IMG/VR virus record: IMGVR_UViG_3300043772_002232
Span: 1-53,499 of that record
Reading direction: 5' to 3' (one strand)
DNA: 53,499 nucleotides
DNA from: a virus
Made by a program: the position numbers and the translations under genes. Shown here in pieces: positions 8,447 to 15,495 of the stretch (its first letter is position 1; every line of letters starts with the position of its first letter). Under the pieces are notes generated by a model. It worked only from the letters and a program-made list of their open reading frames with translations. It was not told the origin of the DNA and did no database searches.

Positions 8447-9079
8447 ATGGGTATCACAATTTTAATTAATGAAAATCAAAAAAGAAGACTAATCCTTGAA
8501 GGTAGTGGTGATTTTATTGTTGAGACATTATCAAAAAATTATGAATTTGTTAAAAAAGTTATTAAGGATTCATCAAGTCAGATAGGTCTTAATTTAGAGT
8601 TTTTGGTTAGTTGGGGGGCAACTATTGGCGGATTTGTAGGTCCTTTAGAAGAATTTTTAAGAGGTGTTGAGCCTAGTTTATCTGATTTAGAAGTTAGTTT
8701 AATCTTAACAGGGGTTATTTCGTCTTATTATCTCGATAATAAAGAATACGTCAAAAAAATTATCGATACTATAAAAGAAAAAGGTTTATATAAACCATTT
8801 AAAAAAGTCTTAACTAAGAGTAAAGAATTTAAATCTGTTTTTTCTGATTTTATTGGTAGTTTAGGTATTACATTACATAAAGTAACTAACATATTAAGTT
8901 ATACTTTTATATTACCATTATTACCCATACTATATAATATGGTTACCGAGAATAATATTAGTTCATCTGAAATTAGTGACCTATCTAAAAGACTGATAGG
9001 GTTTGGTCTTTTAACCGTATCTGGTTTGGTTTTAAAACAATTATTATCAAAAATCGCAAAAAGATTTAAGGGTAAATAA
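8447..9079 (+). CDS. Tagged membrane protein, 210 aa
   Basis: The N-terminus MGITILINENQKRRLILEG is a tag variant, with [IL]NEN then a Lys/Arg-rich helix ending in LEG. Hydrophobic segments at about residues 50-70 (LEFLVSWGATIGGFVG), 75-95, 140-165 (ILSYTFILPLLPILY) and 182-200 suggest several membrane helices. A Lys-rich tail ends KIAKRFKGK. It may be an internal virion membrane-active protein, but function is unknown. Confidence 0.7.
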   Translation: MGITILINENQKRRLILEGSGDFIVETLSKNYEFVKKVIKDSSSQIGLNLEFLVSWGATIGGFVGPLEEFLRGVEPSLSDLEVSLILTGVISSYYLDNKEYVKKIIDTIKEKGLYKPFKKVLTKSKEFKSVFSDFIGSLGITLHKVTNILSYTFILPLLPILYNMVTENNISSSEISDLSKRLIGFGLLTVSGLVLKQLLSKIAKRFKGK

Positions 9080-9139
9080 TAATTTGTCTATTTGTTTTTA
9101 TTTTACTATATTTTATTAGAAATATTAGTTTTTTAAAAA

Positions 9140-10171
9140 ATGGATAAAAAATTCGACTTTAAGGATATCACATTAGTTCCTGAAACAATCAGTTCAATTT
9201 CATCAAGAAAAGAGGTAAATCCCTTTTATGAAAATGGTAAATTACCAATATTTGTATCACCAATGGATACCGTTGTTGATGGGGATAATTGTGAGTTATT
9301 TCACGAAAACAAATTAGAGGTATGTTTACCAAGAGGAGTTTTTTCAGGTGAAGATGATTCATTTAGTTCAATATCGTTAACGGATTTTGAGAAAATAATT
9401 AATTGGTTTAGTGATGGTTCATTAGAAACTAAAGAGACTCGATTTTTAGTCGATATCGCTAATGGTCATATGGAAAAATTACACGAATTATGTAAAAAAT
9501 TCATAGAGACAAGAGAATCTGAAAAATATGAAATTATGGTTGGTAATGTTGCCAACCCAAAAACATTTGAGAAATTTTGTGAAATAGGTGTTGATTATGT
9601 TAGAGTCGGTATTGGTGGTGGTAGCGGTTGTTTAACATCTGCGAATACCGGAGTTCACTATCCTATGGCGTCTTTAATTTCTGAATGTTATATGATTAAA
9701 AAAAATAACGGGTTTAAAACAAAAATAATAGCGGATGGTGGATTTAGAAATTATGATGATATTATCAAAGCCATTGCTTTAGGTGCTGATTATGTTATGT
9801 TAGGAGGTATTTTAAATAAAACTTTAGAATCTTGTTCACCAACAAAATTATTTGATTTAATACCGATTAGTGAGAAAACTACAAAATTAATATGGGAAAA
9901 TTTTCCAATATTAAAAAAACGTCTATATAAAGATTTTAGAGGTATGAGTACTAAACAAGTTCAGGTAAAATGGGGTAAAGATAAACCAACAACATCTGAA
10001 GGTATTTCAAAAACAAATAGGGTTGAATATACTTTAAATGGGTGGGTAAGTAATCTTGAGGATTATCTTAGATCGGCTATGTCATATACAAATTCAAAAG
10101 ATTTAGAACAATTTAAAGGTAGTGATTATATTTTTATCACCGAAAACGCTCTTAATCGTTATAATAAATGA
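9140..10171 (+). CDS. IMP dehydrogenase/GMP reductase family enzyme
   Basis: 343 residues forming a TIM barrel without CBS domains. Visible motifs are DITLVPE, FVSPMDTVV, the phosphate/catalytic loop GIGGGSGCLTSANTG at about residue 155 with the catalytic Cys, and IIADGGFRNYDDIIKAIALGADYVMLGG. GMP reductases usually have GIGPGSVCTTR and IMP dehydrogenases GIGPGSICTTR, so the loop here is divergent. It probably adjusts guanine nucleotide pools during infection; which of the two reactions cannot be told by eye. The gene has a long AT-rich leader and stands alone. Confidence 0.85.
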   Translation: MDKKFDFKDITLVPETISSISSRKEVNPFYENGKLPIFVSPMDTVVDGDNCELFHENKLEVCLPRGVFSGEDDSFSSISLTDFEKIINWFSDGSLETKETRFLVDIANGHMEKLHELCKKFIETRESEKYEIMVGNVANPKTFEKFCEIGVDYVRVGIGGGSGCLTSANTGVHYPMASLISECYMIKKNNGFKTKIIADGGFRNYDDIIKAIALGADYVMLGGILNKTLESCSPTKLFDLIPISEKTTKLIWENFPILKKRLYKDFRGMSTKQVQVKWGKDKPTTSEGISKTNRVEYTLNGWVSNLEDYLRSAMSYTNSKDLEQFKGSDYIFITENALNRYNK

Positions 10172-10177
10172 TGTTTG

Positions 10178-10777
10178 TTATTTAAGATATATTTTAACTT
10201 TTAAATCTCCATCACCTTTAATTAACCTGTGATACATACCTTTTGGTATAAAATATTCTTTACCTTCAGTTAATTTAATTGGTAGTTCATTATCCATTTG
10301 AAAATACCAATTATTTTTATGTTGAGGTATTACCACTCTATCTTGTTCATCAAAATGCCATTTTAATTCTTCGGTTTTAACATTCTCAGAAAATGTTCTT
10401 ATTTTAAGTTTTTTGGAAACGTTTTCTTCTAAAAAAGGGAAAATTTCCAAATCTTCCTGAGAACCGATCGGTAATGAATTTAAGAACATTCTAATATCAT
10501 ATCTGTATATATCAATATTAAGTAATTTTAAAATCTGTTCTAATTCTTCAAAAACCGCGTACCAAAGGTTTGTAGGTTCTCCATATTCATCTTCTATAGT
10601 GTGTTCTAATTCTTGGGGTTCTGTATCGACAAAGATATATATTTTACCTTGATTAGACATTATTTTTTTAACTCTAACTTGTAAATCGTGGTCAATAAAA
10701 TATTCATCAATAATATTTTTATTACCATACTCATCAAAATATCGATTAATTATATTAATTAATTTTTCAATTTTCAT
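10178..10777 (-). CDS. Protein with C-terminal cupin-like domain
   Basis: 199 residues. It starts MKIEKLINIINRYFDE, a weak match to the tag class. The C-terminal 75 residues read as a small cupin-like barrel (LKWHFDEQDRVV, KLTEGKEYFIPKGMYHRLIKG). The GMYHR element resembles the second cupin motif, but only one metal-ligand His is obvious. It lies 1 nt from the tagged 206-residue gene upstream, so they are co-transcribed. Function unknown. Confidence 0.7.
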   Translation of the reverse strand: MKIEKLINIINRYFDEYGNKNIIDEYFIDHDLQVRVKKIMSNQGKIYIFVDTEPQELEHTIEDEYGEPTNLWYAVFEELEQILKLLNIDIYRYDIRMFLNSLPIGSQEDLEIFPFLEENVSKKLKIRTFSENVKTEELKWHFDEQDRVVIPQHKNNWYFQMDNELPIKLTEGKEYFIPKGMYHRLIKGDGDLKVKIYLK

Positions 10778-10778
10778 A

Positions 10779-11399
10779 TTACCAACTTCTACTACTCTTT
10801 AAACCCAATTTTTTTCTATATCTTGACACATTACAACTCCAATATCCTGCGGTAGTTCTATCTTTCTTTTGGTCACACTTATGACGAGCTCTGAATGATT
10901 TTGCTCTACCTTTATTAGCATTTTTTATCCTTAAATTAGGGTCACCAAATGTAACTTTTTTAACGGTTCCTTTTGGTGTTTTAACATATACCGCAAATTT
11001 CTTAGGACCTCCAGGTGTTCTAAACGGACTATTAAGTTTAACATTTTTTCCACCCTTTTTAGCTTCAGTTAATATATCTTCTAAATCAGTTTCATAAATA
11101 GGTGCGTCCAACCAAACCTCATCACCATTCTCCAATAACACTTTTTTACCTAAATCAGATTCAACAATCCATATATCATTTTCATTTAAACTTATTAAGT
11201 TTTTATCATATAAAGACCTAACTTCGTTAATTAAATTAAAAAATTTATCAGAATATACTCTAAAAACATTCTCATTTAAAGGTATTTTATTTTCAATATG
11301 GTAACTTAATTCTTCAGATATTTGAACGTCTTTTATCAATTTCATAGGTGGATTTTTAATCTCACTTAAAACTTTACCTATTAGATTATCTATTTTCAT
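10779..11399 (-). CDS. Tagged phage protein with FRARHxCD...YWSC signature
   Basis: 206 residues. It has the N-terminal tag MKIDNLIGKVLSEI. The C-terminal part holds VKKVTFGDPNLRIKN, then SFRARHKCDQ and AGYWSCN, with a Lys/Arg-rich end. I recognise this signature from phage proteins, often virion- or head-associated, but the function is not established to my knowledge. Paired Cys/His residues suggest a small zinc site. TATTTAT on this strand is at 11419-11425, 19 nt upstream. Confidence 0.75.
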   Translation of the reverse strand: MKIDNLIGKVLSEIKNPPMKLIKDVQISEELSYHIENKIPLNENVFRVYSDKFFNLINEVRSLYDKNLISLNENDIWIVESDLGKKVLLENGDEVWLDAPIYETDLEDILTEAKKGGKNVKLNSPFRTPGGPKKFAVYVKTPKGTVKKVTFGDPNLRIKNANKGRAKSFRARHKCDQKKDRTTAGYWSCNVSRYRKKLGLKSSRSW

Positions 11400-11429
11400 A
11401 AACCTCTTTTTTATATTAATAAATATGTC

Positions 11430-11437
11430 TATATTTG
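11430..11437 (+). promoter_or_regulatory. TAnnTTTG promoter of P-loop kinase gene
   Basis: TATATTTG, 4 nt (ATAT) before ATG at 11442. It predicts a leaderless transcript. Confidence 0.65.
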
Positions 11438-11441
11438 ATAT

Positions 11442-11834
11442 ATGAATGAAAAAATATTATATATCGTTAGAGGATGTCCTGGTTCAGGTAAAACAACATT
11501 CGCCAAACAATTAACGTCAAACGTATTTGAGGCTGACCATTTTTTTTATGATGAAAATTGTGTTTATAAATTTGACCCATTAAAAATAAAAGACGCCCAT
11601 AAAGAGTGTCAGGAATCTGTTGAGTATGCGATGCAATCAAGTATAAATAAAATTGCAGTATCAAATACATTTACCCAAGAGTGGGAAATGAAACCTTACT
11701 TTGAATTATCCGAAAAATACGGATACAAACTTTTCACCGTTGTAGTTGAGAACAGACACGGGGGTAAAAATATTCACGGAGTTCCTGATGACAAATTAGA
11801 AATAATGAGAAATAGATTTGAATTTAAGTTATGA
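11442..11834 (+). CDS. P-loop kinase, polynucleotide-kinase/N4BP2-like
   Basis: 130 residues. Walker A is GCPGSGKTTFAKQL at residues 11-24. EADHFFYD (about residue 29) and SNTFTQEWEMKPYF match the N4BP2-like family of small ATPases related to polynucleotide kinases. The fold is short but complete. It probably phosphorylates a nucleic-acid end or small molecule. The next gene, a membrane protein, overlaps by 4 nt (ATGA). Confidence 0.8.
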   Translation: MNEKILYIVRGCPGSGKTTFAKQLTSNVFEADHFFYDENCVYKFDPLKIKDAHKECQESVEYAMQSSINKIAVSNTFTQEWEMKPYFELSEKYGYKLFTVVVENRHGGKNIHGVPDDKLEIMRNRFEFKL

Positions 11835-12028
11835 GAAGTTTTTTTTATGTTATATCGATAATAATAAGACTTTTAATTATCTATAAAGTATTTGTACTAT
11901 TATTTACAACGGCAACATCAGTAGACGAAGAATCTTTTAAAAAATTAATATGGTGGGGAGTTTTTCTAATATTTGACATATGGTTACAACAATCTTTTCC
12001 TTTCGATAATAATGATAAAGAAGACTAA
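11831..12028 (+). CDS. Small two-helix membrane protein
   Basis: 65 residues with hydrophobic segments at about 4-28 (FFYVISIIIRLLIIYKVFVLLF) and 38-55 (LIWWGVFLIFDIWL) and an acidic tail (DNNDKED). It starts by ATGA overlap with the kinase gene. Small size and two helices allow a holin-like role, but nothing specific supports it. Confidence 0.65.
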   Translation: MRSFFYVISIIIRLLIIYKVFVLLFTTATSVDEESFKKLIWWGVFLIFDIWLQQSFPFDNNDKED

Positions 12029-12047
12029 ATATTTATCATTATCACAA

Positions 12048-12054
12048 TATTTAT
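12048..12054 (+). promoter_or_regulatory. TATTTAT box before tagged gene
   Basis: TATTTAT 17 nt before ATG at 12072. A second copy lies at 12030-12036. Confidence 0.45.
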
Positions 12055-12071
12055 AAAAAAAAGATTTTAAT

Positions 12072-12581
12072 ATGAAAAGAGTTATATTAGACGAAAAAAA
12101 AATTCGTAAAATAATCAGACAACAATTACTTGAGGATGTCTCATTAGAAAAAGAAAAAACAGATTCTAAACCAAGATGTTTAACAACTAACACCATTCCA
12201 TTAGACGACATCGTTGGTACATCAAAAGATTTTAACTTATACATCTCAAATTTGAATAAAAGAGATGGGGGTATTAATGGTATGGTCGATGCTCTTGATA
12301 TTTTAAGAACTTTAAGACTACATCCTCATATTAATGATGGTGGTGAACATTTATCATATGATTTAATGAATCACCTTAATATGTTCAGAAATAAACATTA
12401 TTATGACGAAACAAATGGAGATTGTCTTAGCGCGATGGATAAAGTAATTGAACTTTATAAAGAAAATGAGCATGGCGAAGAATTGGTTAAGGACATTGAA
12501 AAAGTTTTAAATCATAAAGACCCGACTCCTAGAGCGAAGGAGTATTTAAAACGTTGTTTGAATTTAATAAAAGAAAAATAA
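12072..12581 (+). CDS. Tagged hypothetical protein, 169 aa
   Basis: The N-terminal tag is MKRVILDEKKIRKIIRQQLL, followed by ED and a charged linker. It resembles the MKKVIRLTE class and ends with an LLE site of the (I/L)xE type. The body is helical with many charged residues (LDILRTLRLHPHIND, AMDKVIELYKEN) and no recognised domain. Two TATTTAT boxes precede it and a strong hairpin series follows it, so it is probably monocistronic. Confidence 0.7.
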   Translation: MKRVILDEKKIRKIIRQQLLEDVSLEKEKTDSKPRCLTTNTIPLDDIVGTSKDFNLYISNLNKRDGGINGMVDALDILRTLRLHPHINDGGEHLSYDLMNHLNMFRNKHYYDETNGDCLSAMDKVIELYKENEHGEELVKDIEKVLNHKDPTPRAKEYLKRCLNLIKEK

Positions 12582-12582
12582 T

Positions 12583-12598
12583 CCCCATATAGTTGGGG
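12583..12598 (+). terminator. Hairpin after tagged 169-aa gene
   Basis: CCCCA-TATAGT-TGGGG followed by ACTTTTAGG. First of three hairpins in a row. A small middle one, GTTAC-G-GTAAC, lies near 12616. Confidence 0.55.
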
Positions 12599-12630
12599 AC
12601 TTTTAGGATCGTTATCGTTACGGTAACATT

Positions 12631-12662
12631 AAAAGGGGAGGTTCGCTACCATCCCCTTTTTT
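12631..12662 (+). terminator. Strong intrinsic terminator
   Basis: AAAAGGGGA and GGT pair with ACC and TCCCCTTTT around a TCGCT loop, with one bulged A. A run of T follows. It separates the tagged gene from the OmpA-like gene at 12677; their spacing of only about 15 nt is unusually tight. Confidence 0.8.
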
Positions 12663-12676
12663 AAAAATAAAAAATT

Positions 12677-13924
12677 ATGGAAAGAAAAATATTATCAGAA
12701 GAATTAGGGAGAATGTCTTACCTTTTTGCATATAAAAGAGGTGTTGTTGTAAGTGAACAAAATTTGGTTGGCGTATCAAATAACCCTGAAAAGTCAGGTG
12801 TCGATATTAGAACAAACGCCCCTAATTGGAATGGAGGTTCTTCAGGAAACTTATCATTTACAAATTTTTCAACGGATAATAGAGGAATAATTGTTAACGC
12901 ATCCAATGTTGGCTACAAAGAAAATTTATATGTATTGTCAGTTTCGTCAGGAATTGGGAAAAATTTACCATATAGTATTACAAAAAAAGACCCTATATCA
13001 GATACTCCAGAATTAACAAGATTTGAGTTTGTTGGGGAATCATTTCCTTATGCCGATAATATGATAACGCCGGAAGTAAATAAAAATGTTAAAGCGGAAT
13101 CTCTTCTCTACTTAATTAGAGATACTATCATTAAAAATATTAATGAGGGGGGTATAGATTCTATTAAGAATATTAAATTAAAGGGATTTGCGGATTCTGC
13201 CAGACCTACATTAGATGTTCCTAGAGGTTATAAAGGATTAGATCACTCAAAAGTAGGGTGTGATAAACCTTATTGCGGTGAAAGAGACGATTCAAAACGT
13301 AATTTATTTTTGGCAGAACAAAGAGCTAAAAGAATGTCAACGTTTTTAAAGAATTTGGTGAAACAAAAAATAAATGTGGATATTCCCGATGATAAATTTA
13401 TATTCGATGAACCTGAAAGCGCTTTTGACCCTAATAAAACAGATAAAAACATTAGAGAAGGTAAAAAAAGTGTTTACGTTGAGGTTATTCCTTCTGAACC
13501 AAAATTAGGTTCAGGTGTAAGTGGTGAAGAAACTAAAGTGATTACCGTTGTACCAAAACCAAAACAAGGAGTAATAAACTATAAAGGTTATGAACTTAAC
13601 GTACTTGAAAATATAAAATCTAATACCGGTTATTCCGTTATAACGGTCGAAGATAATGATATCGTTAGAAAATTAATATCTAATGGGGATATTCCTGATT
13701 TAGGTGTTACGGGTAAAATTAATGGTAAAACATTGGTAAAAGGAGAAATCACCGGAAATGAAGTAAAAATTGATGGATTATCTTGGGGTAATTTAACCGA
13801 TTACGAGGAAGGTTCATATGCAAATATGAGATATATAACGGATCCAGGTGTTTTATGTGTAAAACGTTTCATTGATGGTTCGGTTGAATTAGGTGTTTAC
13901 AAAGTTGTATTGTCGGAAAGTTAA
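12677..13924 (+). CDS. Tagged protein with OmpA-like domain
   Basis: 415 residues. The tag-like N-terminus MERKILSEELGRMSYLFAYK contains an LSE site. At about residues 165-230, IKLKGFADSARPT, then RNLFLAEQRAKRMSTFLKNLV matches the OmpA C-terminal peptidoglycan-binding motif (GxxDs ... N..La..RA..v...L). There is no signal peptide, so contact with peptidoglycan would have to come from the virion or after lysis. The C-terminal 150 residues are beta-rich. A tagged cell-wall-binding protein fits a virion-delivered role. Confidence 0.7.
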   Translation: MERKILSEELGRMSYLFAYKRGVVVSEQNLVGVSNNPEKSGVDIRTNAPNWNGGSSGNLSFTNFSTDNRGIIVNASNVGYKENLYVLSVSSGIGKNLPYSITKKDPISDTPELTRFEFVGESFPYADNMITPEVNKNVKAESLLYLIRDTIIKNINEGGIDSIKNIKLKGFADSARPTLDVPRGYKGLDHSKVGCDKPYCGERDDSKRNLFLAEQRAKRMSTFLKNLVKQKINVDIPDDKFIFDEPESAFDPNKTDKNIREGKKSVYVEVIPSEPKLGSGVSGEETKVITVVPKPKQGVINYKGYELNVLENIKSNTGYSVITVEDNDIVRKLISNGDIPDLGVTGKINGKTLVKGEITGNEVKIDGLSWGNLTDYEEGSYANMRYITDPGVLCVKRFIDGSVELGVYKVVLSES

Positions 13925-13929
13925 TTTTT

Positions 13930-14553
13930 TTAAAAATTATCAAAAGATATAACATCTTTACCTGAGTAACCTTTATATTCTAAAACAAAAAATCCTGTAA
14001 CTGATAAACAATCTGTATTAGGATTATAGTGTGTTTTATATTCTCCACACATATTTCCATAATTAATCATATCATAAAGTAGTGCAATTTTATGAAATTT
14101 TGATGACATAAAATTCTTTATAATATCTTCAGCGTAATTTTGGTAAGTTTTTTTATCGATACCCATATAGTTTATGGTGGTCACATTTTTATATTGAAAT
14201 AAAATCTCCATTTTATTTTTATATTCTTTTTTAATTTTTTTATTTTTCAAAAAATAATTAAATCTATCACTATGTTTTTCTAATAATACATTACGAAAAA
14301 TTTTATGGTTTTCGTGACTAAATACTGAGTGGTGCGACATATACTCAGATTGATATTTCGCGGATTCACCACAAACTTCATCGTGTTTCATTCTACTAAC
14401 ATTCGCCCTTTTTCTTTCTTTCATCGCCTCTTCAAATACTAAAGAATCTAATAATTTTAAATTTATTTTTTTGAAGTCAATAACATCATCTTTTGTTTGT
14501 GATAAAAGTAGTGTTGAAAACAACAATATAATAGATATTAATATTTTATTCAT
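13930..14553 (-). CDS. Secreted CAP/SCP-domain protein
   Basis: 207 residues from ATG at 14553. The signal peptide is MNKILISIILLFSTLLLSQ. The mature part resembles the CAP superfamily: MKERKRANVSRMKHDEVCGESAKYQ at about residues 45-70, HHSVFSHENH at about 75-85 and AEDIIKNFMSSKFHKIALLY at about 140-160. Bacterial CAP proteins are exported and of unclear activity. I chose this start over one 27 nt upstream because a TAnnTTTG promoter lies 4 nt before it. Confidence 0.8.
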   Translation of the reverse strand: MNKILISIILLFSTLLLSQTKDDVIDFKKINLKLLDSLVFEEAMKERKRANVSRMKHDEVCGESAKYQSEYMSHHSVFSHENHKIFRNVLLEKHSDRFNYFLKNKKIKKEYKNKMEILFQYKNVTTINYMGIDKKTYQNYAEDIIKNFMSSKFHKIALLYDMINYGNMCGEYKTHYNPNTDCLSVTGFFVLEYKGYSGKDVISFDNF

Positions 14554-14557
14554 ACTA

Positions 14558-14565
14558 CAAATATA
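14558..14565 (-). promoter_or_regulatory. TAnnTTTG promoter of CAP gene
   Basis: TATATTTG on the minus strand, 4 nt (TAGT) before ATG at 14553, with TTTG about 19 bp upstream. It rules out the longer start, which would lie inside the promoter. Confidence 0.7.
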
Positions 14566-14616
14566 CAAATTAAATTTCACCCGGCAAAATATTTATATAA
14601 ATAAATAATTAAAAAT

Positions 14617-14745
14617 ATAGCAAAATTAACTAAAACAACGTCATCATCTAAAGTAACTTTTGGAATTAAAAGAAAGGGAAAAATAAAGAAAAAATACGGA
14701 CCGAAAGCCGAAAAACCTAAGAAGTATAGGGGGCAAGGTCGTTAA
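14617..14745 (+). CDS. Small basic protein, probably with an ATA start
   Basis: 42 residues. It reads (M)AKLTKTTSSSKVTFG, then a run of Lys/Arg/Gly and ends KYRGQGR. The KxxFGIKRKGK...KYRGQGR pattern is like small basic proteins I have seen in Bacteroidetes phages. There is no ATG, GTG or TTG in frame; ATA at 14617 followed by GCA AAA gives the expected M-A-K start, and an in-frame stop lies 12 nt earlier. It probably binds nucleic acid. The start codon is the uncertain part. Confidence 0.55.
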   Translation: MAKLTKTTSSSKVTFGIKRKGKIKKKYGPKAEKPKKYRGQGR

Positions 14746-14771
14746 TATAATAATTATTCTGAAAATGTAAA

Positions 14772-14778
14772 TATTTAT
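14772..14778 (+). promoter_or_regulatory. TATTTAT box before small membrane protein
   Basis: TATTTAT 16 nt before ATG at 14795. Confidence 0.45.
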
Positions 14779-14794
14779 AGTATAAAATAATACT

Positions 14795-15094
14795 ATGAAT
14801 AATAAAAAATATTTTTTTGGGTGGAATAATATTAAATGGGTAATTAAAGAAGCCGTTAATATTTACTCAAGTAAAAAATCATTTTTCTCAAAGAAAAGAA
14901 TTGAGTCTGGAATAGCATTTGTTATTGCACAATGGGGTATGATATTTTTTTTAATGGAAAACATTAATAAAATGAGTGCTTCAGATTTATTTATTTGGGC
15001 GGGTATTGAATTCGCAGTTTCAGGTTATATTATTAACCAAATTCAAAAAGAAAAAAAACAGGAAGAATCTGAAAAAGAAAATCCCGAACTTTAA
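14795..15094 (+). CDS. Small membrane protein, holin-like or virion-associated
   Basis: 99 residues. It begins KKYFFGWNNIKWVIKEAVNIYS. Two membrane helices lie at about 39-56 (SGIAFVIAQWGMIFFLM) and 64-84 (ASDLFIWAGIEFAVSGYIIN). The tail is charged (QIQKEKKQEESEKENPEL). Size and topology suit a holin, but genes next to it are not lysis genes, so the role is open. The stop codon lies in the loop of the following terminator. Confidence 0.65.
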   Translation: MNNKKYFFGWNNIKWVIKEAVNIYSSKKSFFSKKRIESGIAFVIAQWGMIFFLMENINKMSASDLFIWAGIEFAVSGYIINQIQKEKKQEESEKENPEL

Positions 15095-15106
15095 TCGGGA
15101 TTTTTT
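15081..15106. terminator. Bidirectional terminator between convergent genes
   Basis: ATCCCGA-ACTTTAA-TCGGGAT followed by T5 and preceded by A4. The loop contains the TAA stop of the membrane-protein gene, and the minus-strand gene ends in the same hairpin. Confidence 0.85.
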
Positions 15107-15429
15107 AATTTACCCATATCTTTTTTTAATCTTTCTAAAAACGTCTCATTACCGTCATCACCAGAAATTAACCAATCGATTCTATGAGCATATATTTCGG
15201 CCTTACGTAAAATTTCTACAGCATCTTTAAATTGCTCAATTACTACATCAGGATACTTGTAATGAAATTTATCTTCAGGATATTTTTCATACCAATCAGG
15301 GTCTCTCCATCCCTCATCTTTCATCTCTTTTTTGGTTTTTTCTTTACCGTTTTTTCTGATAAGTTCTTCAACTTCATCAGCAATGTAACCAATTTTATAT
15401 TGGTTGTAGTCAAAAGCTCCTCCACTCAT
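15091..15429 (-). CDS. Conserved SGGAFDY protein
   Basis: 112 residues. The start MSGGAFDYNQYKIGYIADEVEE is a very recognisable N-terminus shared by conserved hypothetical proteins of bacteria and phages. A middle section PDWYEKYPEDKFHYKYPD precedes a helical end (FKDAVEILRKAEIYAHRIDWLISGDDG). Biochemical function is unknown. TATCTTTG at 15450-15457 gives it a normal leader of about 20 nt. Confidence 0.8.
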   Translation of the reverse strand: MSGGAFDYNQYKIGYIADEVEELIRKNGKEKTKKEMKDEGWRDPDWYEKYPEDKFHYKYPDVVIEQFKDAVEILRKAEIYAHRIDWLISGDDGNETFLERLKKDMGKLKNPD

Positions 15430-15449
15430 AGTTTATTAATTTTAGAATA

Positions 15450-15457
15450 CAAAGATA
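15450..15457 (-). promoter_or_regulatory. TAnnTTTG promoter of SGGAFDY gene
   Basis: TATCTTTG on the minus strand, 20 nt before ATG. It lies directly downstream of the dnaK terminator, so this gene is independent of dnaK. Confidence 0.65.
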
Positions 15458-15463
15458 TAAAAA

Positions 15464-15489
15464 ATCCTTGGGATTTCCAAGGATTTTTA
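15464..15489 (-). terminator. dnaK terminator
   Basis: ATCCTTGG-GATTT-CCAAGGAT, an 8-bp perfect stem with T runs on both strands. It lies just beyond the dnaK stop codon. Confidence 0.85.
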
Positions 15490-15495
15490 TTTTTT

